Source: Paenibacillus sp. FSL R5-0912
Lineage (GTDB): Bacteria > Bacillota > Bacilli > Paenibacillales > Paenibacillaceae
DNA length: 64,000 bases
Assembly (NCBI RefSeq): GCF_000758605.1
Contig: NZ_CP009282.1
Location: 1,984,001-2,048,000, forward strand
Reading direction: 5' to 3'
Shown: positions 45,628 to 54,600 of the stretch, piece by piece
Layout of the letters: each line of letters starts with the position of its first letter
Numbering within the stretch: the first letter of the stretch is position 1
Notes under the pieces: generated by a model
The model's database searches: none
What the model saw: the letters and a program-made list of their open reading frames with translations, nothing else
What the model was told of the DNA's origin: nothing
Program-made: the position numbers and the translations under genes

Positions 45628-46890
45628 ATGTTGAACATTATCGACGAGTTGCTGTGGCGCGACGCCATTAACCAGCAGACAGATGCGGACGGACTGCGCG
45701 AATTAACAGAGAGTAAGGCTGTATCGCTGTACTGCGGCGTGGACCCTACAGGCAACACTATGCATATCGGCCACCTGATTCCTTTTATGATGCTTAGACG
45801 CTTCCAGCTGGCGGGACACCGTCCGGTCATTCTGATTGGCGGGGCTACCGGAACGATTGGTGATCCGAGCGGACGCCAGAGCGAGCGCTCCCTGCAGACG
45901 CTGGAGCAGGTACAGGAGAATGTGGATGCGCTGACGGCCCAGATGAAGAAGCTGTTCATTACTGAAGGCGACAATCAGGTGCGGATGGTTAACAACTACG
46001 ACTGGACCAAGGACATGAACGTCATCGAATTCCTGCGCGACATCGGCAAGAACTTCAGCATCAACACGATGCTGGCTAAGGACGTAGTCTCCAGCCGCTT
46101 GGACAGCGGAATCTCGTTCACCGAGTTCTCCTACCAGATCCTGCAGTCCATGGATTACCTGCATCTATACCAGCATGAGGATGTGCAGCTGCAGATCGGC
46201 GGTTCGGACCAGTGGGGCAATATCACCAGCGGCCTGGATCTGATCCGTAAGAAAGAAGGCAACGAAGCCAAAGCCTTCGGCCTGACCATCCCGCTTATGC
46301 TCAAGGCAGACGGTACCAAGTTCGGCAAATCCGCCGGCGGCGCCATCTGGCTGGATCCGAAGCAGACCACACCTTACGAGTTCTACCAGTTCTGGGCGAA
46401 CACCGATGACCGCGATGTGGTGAAATACCTGAAATACTTCACCTTCCTGAGCAAGGAGGAAATTGAGGCGCTTGCTGAGAAGGTGGCGACGGAGCCGCAT
46501 AAACGCGAGGCACAAAAAACACTGGCCGAAGAGATGACCCGCTTCGTCCACAGCGAAGAGCTGCTGGAGCAGGCTAAACGCATCAGCGCTGCGCTGTTCA
46601 GCGGCGATATCCGCTCGCTGACCGCCGATGAAATCGAAGAAGGCTTCAAGGAGATGCCGACCTTCACCGCAGATAAGGAATCGAAGAACATCGTGGACTG
46701 GCTGGTGGAGCTGGGGATTGAACCGTCCAAACGCCAGGCGCGTGAGGATATTACCAAGGGTGCAATCTCCATTAACGGGGAGCGCGTCAATGAGCTGGAG
46801 ACGGAGATTACGGCGGAGCAGGCCATCGGCGGCAAGTTCATCATCGTCCGCAAAGGCAAGAAGAACTACAGCCTGGTGAAGTTGGGCTAA
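45628..46890 (+). CDS. tyrS: tyrosyl-tRNA synthetase
   Basis: A 420-residue class I synthetase that charges tRNA-Tyr. It has HIGH at 46-49 (TMHIGHL), the tyrosine pocket residues in SLYCGVDPTG, GGSDQWGNI, the KMSKS-equivalent KFGKS at about 231 and a C-terminal S4 RNA-binding domain (ISINGERVNELETEI). It is preceded by a T-box and followed by a terminator, so it is a single-gene unit. Confidence 0.97.
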   Translation: MLNIIDELLWRDAINQQTDADGLRELTESKAVSLYCGVDPTGNTMHIGHLIPFMMLRRFQLAGHRPVILIGGATGTIGDPSGRQSERSLQTLEQVQENVDALTAQMKKLFITEGDNQVRMVNNYDWTKDMNVIEFLRDIGKNFSINTMLAKDVVSSRLDSGISFTEFSYQILQSMDYLHLYQHEDVQLQIGGSDQWGNITSGLDLIRKKEGNEAKAFGLTIPLMLKADGTKFGKSAGGAIWLDPKQTTPYEFYQFWANTDDRDVVKYLKYFTFLSKEEIEALAEKVATEPHKREAQKTLAEEMTRFVHSEELLEQAKRISAALFSGDIRSLTADEIEEGFKEMPTFTADKESKNIVDWLVELGIEPSKRQAREDITKGAISINGERVNELETEITAEQAIGGKFIIVRKGKKNYSLVKLG

Positions 46891-46943
46891 GCTATAGCTT
46901 CTGGTTGGGAAGTCCATAGGTAAAAAGGTAAACAGATAAACCA

Positions 46944-46992
46944 TAAGAGGCTATCCCGCTGTGTCAGCAATGACGGGGATAACCTCTTTTTT
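46944..46992 (+). terminator. tyrS terminator
   Basis: AAGAGGCTATCCCG pairs with CGGGGATAACCTCTT, followed by TTTT. Confidence 0.85.
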
Positions 46993-47013
46993 ATAAGGTG
47001 ATTTATTGTTTTG

Positions 47014-47365
47014 GGGTGCCTGCAAAGTACCTAAGTGGTCAGCGTGGCTGTGAGGAGGTAATCAATAGTCGCAAGGAAGTGAGTGTGGTGGTGGGCTAGG
47101 TGATCAGTAGTCGCAAGGAAGTGAGTGTGGTAGTGAGCGAGGTGATCAGTAGTCGCAAGGAAGTGAATGTGCTGGTGAGCGAGGTGATCAGTGGTCAGCG
47201 AGGTAAGGATGAGGTAACCAGTAGTGTGGTAGTGAGTGAGTTGATGTGTGGTCAGCGTGGTAGTGAGCGAAGTGAACAGTAGTCAGCGTGGTGCGAAGTA
47301 ATCAGTGTTCAGCGTGGTAAGGAGGAGGTAACCAGTAGTCAGCGTGGTAGTCAGCGAGCACAAGC
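47014..47365. repeat. degenerate 42-bp minisatellite
   Basis: Units containing AGGTGATCAGTAGTCGCAAG begin at 47056, 47098, 47140 and 47182 (period 42 bp). Later copies are shuffled and decayed, sharing GTGGTCAGCGTGGTAGTGAG. The + strand is strikingly G/T/A-rich and C-poor. A 60-codon ORF through it has no ribosome site. A small hairpin (CCCCAC-TCTT-GTGGGG) follows at 47368-47381. Confidence 0.8.
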
Positions 47366-47424
47366 CCCACTCTTGTGGGGGGATTCTCCTATATCCGTAT
47401 ATAATTGTTAATTGTTGTATGAAA

Positions 47425-49086
47425 GAGTCAATTTCATAATTCCAAACCCTTGCTGGGACTGTTTTTTTTAGGCATAGAAAAAGGAGTACCTCCCCAAGTT
47501 CTCGAAGATATAGGCGACCAAACCAACACCCGAGAACGAAAAGAGGTAATCCCTATCTATTCCATTCGACAAGAAGAACTGTTTTCCTTCAAGGAATTGT
47601 TCCTGATGCGCCCGGAAGATAAATACAGCCAAATCTTTGAACACTTAGATCTCGCCAAGGTTCTGCACGTTCTTCGGAAAAAGAACAACCGGGGCCGGCC
47701 CGAACAACTGAATGTACCTGCCATGATCTATTCCTTGCTCATCGCTAAAATGGAGAACATCGAGTTTGTTTCTTCCCTGGTCTGGCGTCTTACCCATAGC
47801 GAAGAGTTTCGGGCGCAGTGCCGATTTACCGGCTCCGATAATATCCCGAGCGAATCTTCGTATTCCCGTTTGATTCATGCGCTGGAGCACACGGGGATGC
47901 TTGAAAAACTGCAGGATACCTTGGTGACCTCTGCCCTAGAAGAAGGCTTTGTAACCGGCACACATATTGCCGTGGATTCCTCCATGGTCGAGGCTTGGGA
48001 TTGCCAATTTAGCGAATCGGCCGCCAAGCGCCGTGCGGCTCGCCGAGGGCAAAAGCCAAATGAGGCTCCAGGAGCCCAGCAACTTCAGTTCAAACTTCCC
48101 GAGCCTGAGCCTGAGGCGGCTGTGAACGAACCACCGAAGAAACCCGTCTACGACAAGCGTGGACGTCCAACGAATGCGGCAAGGGAACGCCGGCGTCAGG
48201 AACAGGAAGCATATGACCAAAGTCTCGGACCGTTTCAGAAAACCATTGAAGCGATGTTACCTTACACGTATGACGAACTGCTGGCCGCGCTGCCCCGGCA
48301 TGCCGCGCGTTGTGACAAGAAAAATACGAAGGGTCGAATGACGAGCTACTACGGTTTCAAGGCGAATCTGCTCGTCGATACGGACTGCCAGTATATCTTG
48401 AGCGGCCTCTTTAGTTCGGCGAATCCGAATGACCAGCGCATGGCCGTTATTCTTCTCAAAGGCCTGCCCCTGAAGTTTCCCACACTGAAGGTAAAGCATA
48501 TCTTGGGCGACAAAGGGTACGACTGCGCGTCTATCTACCAGTTGATTCATTCGTTAGGTGCCTATCCGGCGATTCCCATGATTCACCGCAAAGATCCGCC
48601 CGAGGGAATGAACGTGGACTACACGCCGGTATGCTCCCAAGGACATGCCTACCGCTACGACAGTTTTGATGCCAAGTACGAAACGCTGAAGTATACCCAG
48701 CCGAGCGAGTGCACAGGCTGCCCACTACTGGGTTCCGGATGCCAAAAGGTGTTTAAAATCCGCATCCAAACGGATTTGCGTAAGCATACCTATCCCGCAA
48801 GAGGGAGCGAAAGCTTTACAGAGCTGTACAAAAAGCGTACGGCAGTGGAACGTGTTTTTGCCTATCTCAAAGAGTATTTTGGCATGAAACGCACACGTCA
48901 CCGCGGCGTACGGGCAAGTGTCGATTTCCAGCTCAGTACACTAGCTTACAATCTTAGTAAGTTTGCATTGGACAAGTTGAACAAACAGTTGAGCAAATCC
49001 CAGCAAGTAGCCTGATTTTCTAAAAAATGACCTCAGATTTGGGGCCGAGTCTAACTATTCAGCAAACTGAATTATGAAATTGACTC
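47425..49086 (+). mobile_element. insertion sequence, IS1182-like
   Basis: A 1662-bp element with perfect 18-bp terminal inverted repeats (GAGTCAATTTCATAATTC at 47425-47442 and its complement at 49069-49086), flanked by the 5-bp target duplication TGAAA (47420-47424 and 49087-49091). It carries one transposase. Its insertion point is the centre of an intergenic palindrome. Perfect ends and an intact frame suggest a recent, possibly active copy. Confidence 0.92.
47450..49015 (+). CDS. DDE transposase (IS1182-like)
   Basis: A transposase of about 520 residues with an N-terminal helical domain (VLRKKNNRGRPEQLNVPAMI), first aspartate in GTHIAVDSSMVEAWD, a charged Pro/Glu insertion, second aspartate in VKHILGDKGYDCASI, a cysteine pair in SECTGCPLLGSGC and the C-terminal RTAVERVFAYLKEYFGMKR. 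The start is uncertain: TTG 47450 is only the edge of the open frame; ATG 47605 has AAGGA upstream but would cut conserved sequence. The family call is by domain pattern. Confidence 0.88.
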   Translation: MLGLFFLGIEKGVPPQVLEDIGDQTNTRERKEVIPIYSIRQEELFSFKELFLMRPEDKYSQIFEHLDLAKVLHVLRKKNNRGRPEQLNVPAMIYSLLIAKMENIEFVSSLVWRLTHSEEFRAQCRFTGSDNIPSESSYSRLIHALEHTGMLEKLQDTLVTSALEEGFVTGTHIAVDSSMVEAWDCQFSESAAKRRAARRGQKPNEAPGAQQLQFKLPEPEPEAAVNEPPKKPVYDKRGRPTNAARERRRQEQEAYDQSLGPFQKTIEAMLPYTYDELLAALPRHAARCDKKNTKGRMTSYYGFKANLLVDTDCQYILSGLFSSANPNDQRMAVILLKGLPLKFPTLKVKHILGDKGYDCASIYQLIHSLGAYPAIPMIHRKDPPEGMNVDYTPVCSQGHAYRYDSFDAKYETLKYTQPSECTGCPLLGSGCQKVFKIRIQTDLRKHTYPARGSESFTELYKKRTAVERVFAYLKEYFGMKRTRHRGVRASVDFQLSTLAYNLSKFALDKLNKQLSKSQQVA

Positions 49087-49145
49087 TGAAATACAACATT
49101 TACCCTCTTTCAAGCGGATTATCCTGACAATTGTTGTATTTCATA

Positions 49146-50390
49146 CAGGCCTGTTGATTCCCCATATTATGGGATGGATATAATCCCCAAAACCCCTTTG
49201 TTCCTGAGCAGACTAAGTTGAACCTGCCACTCCAGCGGAAGACTAAATATACGCCAATGCTGCATAAATTCCCAAAGGGTCAGTTGAGCAAAGGCAGGCA
49301 CGTTGGGGTGGATTTCATCATAAACGCGTTTCAGAAGCACATAGACAGCAAGGGCCACAAACAATTGGCTGTATACCGCATTTTCGGTGGTTCCAAATAG
49401 ACATGGCACGTTCAGATGCTGTTTAATCCAGCGGAAAAAGACTTCAATTTCCCAGCGTGCCTTGTAGATTTCAGCGATCACATGAGCGGACTCTTTTCTC
49501 AAATCGGTCACGACCCGTACGACTTCACCCCGGTCATTTTCAAATTCTACGACCCGGTGGCGCTGAGCAGATTGGCACTTCCCTTGACCGATATAACAAG
49601 TAATATCACGAACAATTTTCGTTTCTCCCTCTGCGGGTCGCTGGAGTTCTCTTGGCTTCACCAAATGGAGATTGTCTTTGAGTCGAATCACAAACGACTG
49701 GCCCTGGAGCACATATTGATCCAATCTGCTGATTTTTCCATACGCCCGATCCTGTACCAAAATGTAGTCCGTATCTGCCAAGACTTCTCCAAACGGAGCG
49801 TCATTGCGCTTCGCGATCGATTCCTTCACGTTCAGGGGTGAACGCTGGCCATGCGAAAGAGCAACATGCAGCTTAATGCCCCCTCTGAATTTTTTGTACG
49901 AGGCCCAAGGCATTCTAGAGTTCGCCGCCGTGACCGTAGTCGAGTCAATCAGCAAAAGATCTTTAGGAAGGTTCAAATGCCGCCGGGTTTGGCGGTTACA
50001 TTTCGTGACGAGCAGTTGAAAGATACGTTTGAAGATTTCGTAAGGGACTTCACCGGCCTTGCCGGAAAGGGTGGAGTAATGAATTTCTGGCAAGTCAAAG
50101 CTTGGGCCTAAGCGGGCACTCTGCCGGAATCCGTCCCATTTGTGGTAGCAGGCTTGGACAAAGTAATTGAGCAGCAACCCGACGGTCATTTTGGTTCCTC
50201 TATCCACGTAGTCCTCGGTTTGTCCGGTCACCATTTGGACTTCTTCCGGTGTTACACTTGTTTGAAAACGGCTAAAAATGGGGTATATTTATTCATGAGG
50301 TCGCCTCATTTCGGTTTGGTTTGGTCGTACTTACCATTACCCGAAATGGCGGCCTTTTTCGTCCCTTTTTTTGGGAAATCAACACGCCTA
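49146..50390 (-). mobile_element. insertion sequence, IS4 family, decayed
   Basis: A 1245-bp element bounded by imperfect 18-bp terminal repeats (CAGGCCTGTTGATTCCCC at 49146 and the complement of 50373-50390, 15 of 18 matching). Both flanks carry the 9-bp direct repeat TATTTCATA (49137-49145 and 50391-50399). It lies 59 bp from the IS1182-like element and also sits at the centre of a palindrome. Confidence 0.85.
49167..50296 (-). pseudogene. IS4-family transposase, frameshifted near its N-terminus
   Basis: The main frame (from 50234) gives 355 residues with DDE features LLIDSTTV, LADTDYILVQDRAYGKIS and the IS4 signature YKARWEIEVFFRWIKQHL. A natural start lies at 50296 (ATG, MNKYTPFLAVFKQV) but that frame hits TAA after FKQV. 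Reading one base over gives VTPEEVQMVTGQ leading into the main frame. One lost T (CAAGTGTTAACA to CAAGTGTAACA) would explain it. The element is probably not autonomous. Confidence 0.8.
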
Positions 50391-50667
50391 TATTTCATAC
50401 AACAATCCCCTCAAACTCCGTGGAAACTAGGGGGGCAGAGTTGTAATACGTACAACATTTCTGCCTGGACGGGCAGTAAAGCTTAATCTTTGCTCAAAAA
50501 ACTCATTCGCTGTCGGTCAGAACGCTCAGCACACACCCAGCACACACCCAGCACAGCCTCATATTCCCCGCAGCAGCCGGAAGCCCGGCCCTGCACCGAA
50601 TGAATATCGGTGCTTGAGAAAACAGTTGGCTCCTGCGGCGCTGCTGGAATCTACATCTTTTTGTCAT

Positions 50668-50682
50668 TGATAATCATTATCA
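50668..50682. promoter_or_regulatory. Fur-box-like 7-1-7 inverted repeat without an adjacent gene
   Basis: TGATAATCATTATCA is a perfect 7-1-7 inverted repeat matching the core of Fur boxes. To the right, the next gene ends facing it (50762-50947, - strand). To the left lies the IS4 element. No iron-uptake gene starts here, so the site may have lost its gene. The remaining bases of 50457-50761 show a few short hairpins and no gene. Confidence 0.6.
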
Positions 50683-50761
50683 CATGATCTGTTGTTAGAG
50701 ATAGAATCGAATTGAGAAGTGAGGGTACTACACTAATCGGCTTAATCAGGTGTAATCCGGC

Positions 50762-50947
50762 TTAATCCTCAAGCAGCGCCAGCTCGTCTTCGAGTTTGGC
50801 AATCTGCTCGCGGATGGCCTTTGCCCGCGCTTCGTCTTGCGCCTTTACTGCCACCGCCAATTCTTCTGCAGCTAATTCGATCTGGTATTCCAGATAGGTG
50901 TAGTCCGATGCGGCAGCAGGGTGACTGGAACGCTGTGAATAAGTCAT
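50762..50947 (-). CDS. small coiled-coil protein
   Basis: A 61-residue protein (MTYSQRSSHPAAASDYTYLE...) with a continuous, strongly charged helix from residue 17 on (LEYQIELAAEELAVAVKAQD ... AIREQIAKLEDELALLED) of heptad type. I choose the ATG at 50947 with AGAAAGGAAG upstream; the longer frame runs into a 9-bp microsatellite. Function unknown. Confidence 0.65.
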   Translation of the reverse strand: MTYSQRSSHPAAASDYTYLEYQIELAAEELAVAVKAQDEARAKAIREQIAKLEDELALLED

Positions 50948-50951
50948 GGCC

Positions 50952-51146
50952 TCACACTTCCTTTCTGTTATTAATGTGATGCCCGGCTCTGAGCATCGCA
51001 TCCATCGTATCCATCGCATCCATCGCATCCATCGCATCTACAGTATGTTCATGATACAGCCTTTCTGTAAGCCGCTCAACCTTAGTCACCCGTGACAGCC
51101 GTATTTTTGCGCCGGAAATAAGGCTTTGGCGAGGGGATTGCGACAT
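50952..51146 (-). CDS. possible small protein with Met-Asp-Ala repeats
   Basis: A 64-codon frame (SLISGAKIRLSRVTKVERLTE ...) ends 4 bp before the coiled-coil gene and includes MDAMDAMDTMDAM encoded by the 9-bp repeat. The first 35 residues look protein-like but no ribosome site precedes the ATG. It could be a real upstream partner or chance. Confidence 0.25.
   Translation of the reverse strand: MSQSPRQSLISGAKIRLSRVTKVERLTERLYHEHTVDAMDAMDAMDTMDAMLRAGHHINNRKEV
50997..51041. repeat. 9-bp microsatellite
   Basis: Five near-identical copies of CATCCATCG (one with a GTA variant) in tandem, just upstream of the coiled-coil gene. Slippage could alter its upstream region. Confidence 0.85.
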
Positions 51147-51263
51147 TATTCACAGACAGTAGGCCCGGTTCTGGTTTTACCATAAGAAGTATTGAAAATT
51201 AAAGCTTAATTTTTCAGTAACGTTTGCAGGGGGAACTCCCGCGGAGGAAGGTTGATATACATA

Positions 51264-52295
51264 ATGAAAGCTTTATCTTTTAACACATTGGGCGAAGCCA
51301 AGCGGCATCTGGAACAACTGGATAGCAGCAGAGGCTTGGTGCTGTTCGCTTCCGCTGCGGCAGTCAGCGAATTGTCCCGGCATGCACCCTCCCGGGCGGT
51401 ATTGTGCTCAACCAAAGGCGAATATACCCCGCAGGGCTACCGCAGCGGCGTAGTCACTGGGTTCGAATACGAATCAGGGATAGCCGATATTGTGGAGATC
51501 CTGCATCCGCCCGTGCTTAGCGGCAATGTGCTAAGTGCCTCATATCACAAAGTACAAGGCAACTCTAATGCCTTTCTGCTGCTGCTATGTGACGGTACAG
51601 GCGCGATGGAGGAGACGATCCTCTCCTCGCTATTTTTCATTGCCCCGGAGTTCAAGATTATTGGGGGTAGTGCAGCGGATGATGAGCATGGAGAGACTTA
51701 TATTTACATAGGAAGCCGCCGGGTGCAGAACCTGGGGATTTTCTTCAATATGCCGGGTCGTACTGCACTGGTTAAAGAAAATATTTATGTTCCCACCGGG
51801 ACAACGCTGCTGGTGACAGAAGCCGATGTGTTCGGCAGAACGGTGTATTCCTTCAACGGACGTCCTGCTGCGGAAGAATACGCGCGCGTGCTTGGTGTCC
51901 CGGAGTCGGAGCTGGCAGAGCATTTCCTGAGCAGCCCGCTGGGCAAAAGATACGAAGACGATCTGATCATCGCCTCACCGATGACCATTAATCCGGATGG
52001 CTCTGTCACATTTTACAGCCAGGTTATGTCTAGTACTTATGTAGAGGTGCTGAGTGCAGCAGATCCGCTTGCTGTGCTGGGGGAGACGCTGGGCGGGAGC
52101 CCGTACAAGCCTTCCTTTGTGCTTAACATTAACTGTACGCTGCGGGACCAGCTCTTCATCCGGGACGGTCTGTGGGCGGATTTTGACAGGACTATGCTCG
52201 GATTCTGCGGCAACACTACAGGTTTCATCAGCTACGGAGAGCAATATTATAAAAAGCATGCCAACCAGACCATGATTCTGCTGCTGGTTGAATAA
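51264..52295 (+). CDS. FIST-domain sensory protein
   Basis: A 343-residue cytoplasmic protein with FIST N-terminal ([14 protein letters not shown] ... [15 protein letters not shown]) and FIST C-terminal domains ([20 protein letters not shown]). FIST domains are predicted small-ligand sensors, perhaps for amino acids, usually tied to signalling proteins. The next gene, 17 bp away, is a soluble chemoreceptor, so the pair probably forms one sensory unit. ATG 51264 (MKALSFN) is preferred; the TTG at 51252 directly abuts GGAGGAAGG. Confidence 0.9.
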   Translation: MKALSFNTLGEAKRHLEQLDSSRGLVLFASAAAVSELSRHAPSRAVLCSTKGEYTPQGYRSGVVTGFEYESGIADIVEILHPPVLSGNVLSASYHKVQGNSNAFLLLLCDGTGAMEETILSSLFFIAPEFKIIGGSAADDEHGETYIYIGSRRVQNLGIFFNMPGRTALVKENIYVPTGTTLLVTEADVFGRTVYSFNGRPAAEEYARVLGVPESELAEHFLSSPLGKRYEDDLIIASPMTINPDGSVTFYSQVMSSTYVEVLSAADPLAVLGETLGGSPYKPSFVLNINCTLRDQLFIRDGLWADFDRTMLGFCGNTTGFISYGEQYYKKHANQTMILLLVE

Positions 52296-52312
52296 GGGAG
52301 AGTAGATTGATT

Positions 52313-53428
52313 ATGCAGTGGATAACCAGATTACGCACTTCATGGGGCAAAAGCATCTCTGCCGGAGCTGTTCAAAGTCATAATACATTAGCCGTTCTTG
52401 AAAAAACGGACAGCTCCGGACAATCAGCCGGGACGCTAAAGACAGCTGGAGCAGCGGCTAATGCTACTGAGCCTCCAGAGAATACTGGCAGGACAGCTGC
52501 CGCTAACGACGCTTCAGCCACTGAATCCTATGGGATGCACGCCTATACCCTGGCCGGACAGATCCGCCGCGAAACTGACGAGATTCTTAAGGAAGAGGCC
52601 CAGCTGGTAGAGGAGTTTGCGGCTTTACGGGCGGGCAGCGGTGAGCTGATCAGCCAGATCGGCGGGACCCAGCAGCTTCTGGAGCATCTGAAGACCAACA
52701 GCGGACAGACCGAAGATCTCATCAATGAAATGTATGGCAGCCTCTCTTTTTCCTCCAATAAAATTGAATTCGCCAAAGAGGCCAATATCCAGATCTCGGC
52801 GGAAATGCAGAAGGCTTCGGCGGTATTTACTGAATTTGTCAGCTTGAATGAGGACCTGCGGGGGCATTTCCGGAGCATCGAGCAGCTGGCAAAGATCATT
52901 ACGGATATTGCTGAGCAGACGAATCTGTTGTCGCTGAATGCAGCGATCGAGGCGGCGCGGGCCGGAGAGCACGGACGGGGCTTCTCGGTGGTTGCCACAG
53001 AAATCCGCAAGCTGGCCGACAGCACGCGCAGTCATGTGAAGGAGATCATGGGCTCCCTTTCGGGGATGACCCAGGTGATGGAGCAGCTTCACAGCAAGTC
53101 CGGTGACGGGACAACGGCGATGACAGAGACGAATGCGAAGATCAGCCAGTCCACGGTATACATGAACGAGATCGTGGAAGCGGAGGAAGAGGTATTCCAG
53201 CATCTGGAGAAGATTCAGGAATCGCAGGAGAGCAGCATGGAGGATGTGGAGCAGATCAATGGCGATCTGCTGCGTATTCTGGAGAAATCGGGACAGGATG
53301 CAGGGCAGTTCCAGAAGATGGTGCTTACCGTCCAGCAAAAAGCCGACCACTATCAGCAGCTGCTTAATCATTTGCATCAGATAGAGCAGCTGCAGCAGCT
53401 GGATGAAGCACAGAAGACTGGCGTATAA
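52313..53428 (+). CDS. soluble methyl-accepting chemotaxis-type receptor
   Basis: A 371-residue protein with no membrane helix, a variable N-terminal 60 residues, a coiled coil and the MCP signalling hairpin with the conserved tip region ([20 protein letters not shown], then [19 protein letters not shown]). It should bind CheA/CheW and pass on a cytoplasmic signal. The FIST protein upstream, in the same transcript, is the likely ligand sensor. Start: ATG 52313 about ten bases after AAGGGAGAG; TTG 52307 is also possible. Confidence 0.92.
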   Translation: MQWITRLRTSWGKSISAGAVQSHNTLAVLEKTDSSGQSAGTLKTAGAAANATEPPENTGRTAAANDASATESYGMHAYTLAGQIRRETDEILKEEAQLVEEFAALRAGSGELISQIGGTQQLLEHLKTNSGQTEDLINEMYGSLSFSSNKIEFAKEANIQISAEMQKASAVFTEFVSLNEDLRGHFRSIEQLAKIITDIAEQTNLLSLNAAIEAARAGEHGRGFSVVATEIRKLADSTRSHVKEIMGSLSGMTQVMEQLHSKSGDGTTAMTETNAKISQSTVYMNEIVEAEEEVFQHLEKIQESQESSMEDVEQINGDLLRILEKSGQDAGQFQKMVLTVQQKADHYQQLLNHLHQIEQLQQLDEAQKTGV

Positions 53429-53689
53429 GCAGAAGCGAGTATCCGATAAAAAAGACTACACCCGGCAGAGGGAATGCAGGTGGTCAGCCTCTTTGCTATG
53501 TAACAGCACTGCTCCAGAGAAACGGAGCAAAAAGGAGTAAATCATCGGCCGCTTAAGAGCGAAAGCAAAGTATACGCCTTCATTCGTGCAGGAACGGCAT
53601 TTTTGGCTTCTTTTGTCAACCGCAGCGTTTTACATTAAATGGCTGCAGGCGTAAGATTCAAATCAACAACCGAATGAAATTTAACTGTT

Positions 53690-53872
53690 CTCAAATGGCT
53701 GAATTCCAGTAATGGGAACGGGGGAACCAACGGTGATTACGGCTTAGGCTCAGATAGCGGCCGCACACCTGGGGTGAATCCTTGCTGCATGCTGTATAAC
53801 GGTGCTCCGGCAAGGTAGGGCAATCTCGCTGCCCGAATCCGTCAGCTAACCCCGTAAGCCTCGAAGAGAGAG
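53690..53872 (+). ncRNA. c-di-AMP riboswitch (ydaO/yuaA type)
   Basis: The segment holds ydaO-class landmarks in order: AACGGGGGAACCAA, then CTGGGGTGAATCC, GGTAGGGCAATCTC and GCCCGAATCCGTCAGCTAAC followed by CCCGTAAGCC. It ends just before a terminator hairpin, as in OFF switches where c-di-AMP binding favours termination. Downstream are nfeD-like and flotillin genes. Upstream, 53429-53689 shows only a small hairpin (TGCTCC ... GGAGCA, 53509-53530) and no gene. Confidence 0.9.
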
Positions 53873-53896
53873 GATGAGCGCCATGATCGATTAACC

Positions 53897-53932
53897 GACC
53901 ACGGAGAGCCCTGCTGCTGCTGTGGTCTTTTT
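53897..53932 (+). terminator. riboswitch expression platform (terminator)
   Basis: GACCAC pairs with GTGGTC (53922-53927), followed by TTTTT, 25 bp after the riboswitch core. It is the probable regulated terminator of the nfeD-floT transcript. Confidence 0.8.
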
Positions 53933-54032
53933 GCTGTGCAGGCAGCAGGGGGAGACGGTCTGAATTAAGACGGATAATTCATATAACAACGGGAAAAGTT
54001 TATTTATATTGTGATCAGAACTGCCTAAGGAG

Positions 54033-54578
54033 GTGATCGTTATCTTAACTACATTTATCGTGTGCTTCTGGGTCGGACTGCTCCTGCTCCTCAGCGGCGG
54101 ACTTCATGGGCATGGCCTGGCGGGTCATCTGCATGCGGGGGGCGGTGACGCCGGGGGGCCGGGCTTTGTGCCTATACTCCCGCTGATGGTGTTTGTCACA
54201 GTCTGGGGCGGCGCTGGTTATATGCTTAGCCGCTTCAGCGGAATGAGCGTGCTTGCAGTAGTGCTGATCTGCACCATGATAGCCTTGCTGACAGGGTGTC
54301 TGATGTATGCAGTGCTGGCCCGGGTGATGACCCGGTATGACAGCAGCATGAATGAATTGGATTATGAGCAGGCAGGGCAGCTTGGATACGTCAGTGTACC
54401 TGCAGCGGATGGGGCAGCCGGGGAAATGAAATATGTGCTGCACGGAACGATGCGCTCCATTGGAGTGCGGGCAGCAATCGGCCAGCAGCTCGTGAAGGGC
54501 GACAGGGTGATTATTTTGAAGGTGGATAAGGGAATGGCGGAAGTAACCCTCTTCGAGAGGGAATTCGGAGAATTATAA
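54033..54578 (+). CDS. NfeD/YuaF-like membrane protein, flotillin partner
   Basis: Up to 181 residues: hydrophobic helix, a Gly/His-rich loop (GGLHGHGLAGHLHAGGGDAGG), two more helices (46-66, 72-94) and a C-terminal OB-fold-like domain (GTMRSIGVRAAIGQQLVKGD.VIILKVD). It corresponds to YuaF, encoded before flotillin in Bacillus. The start is a puzzle: the GTG at 54033 is inside the ribosome site AAGGAGGTGATC itself; a rare codon such as ATC at 54042, or the GTG at 54060, would be correctly or more loosely placed. It ends 22 bp before the flotillin ATG. Confidence 0.85.
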   Translation: MIVILTTFIVCFWVGLLLLLSGGLHGHGLAGHLHAGGGDAGGPGFVPILPLMVFVTVWGGAGYMLSRFSGMSVLAVVLICTMIALLTGCLMYAVLARVMTRYDSSMNELDYEQAGQLGYVSVPAADGAAGEMKYVLHGTMRSIGVRAAIGQQLVKGDRVIILKVDKGMAEVTLFEREFGEL

Positions 54579-54600
54579 ATGACGGGGAGTGTCGGACCAA

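Larger units (their letters stand above)
47411..50456. repeat. palindrome array split by two insertion sequences
   Basis: Removing both insertion sequences and one copy of each target duplication leaves three palindromes. Unit 1 has arms TTGTTGTAT/ATACAACA around GAA (47412-47420 with 49088-49098). Unit 2 has arms TTGTTGTAT/ATACAACAA around TTC (49131-49145 with 50397-50405). Unit 3 is GTTGTA-ATACG-TACAAC (50440-50456). Centres are 52 and 53 bp apart. Units 1 and 2 are nearly the exact reverse complement of each other. Confidence 0.8.

Noticed and set aside
46165-46944. 259-residue minus-strand ORF opposite tyrS
   Set aside because: Shadow of tyrS; it runs into the tyrS terminator and has no start signal.
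47100-47282. 60-residue ORF in the 42-bp repeat
   Set aside because: It follows from the repeat period being a multiple of three; no start signal.
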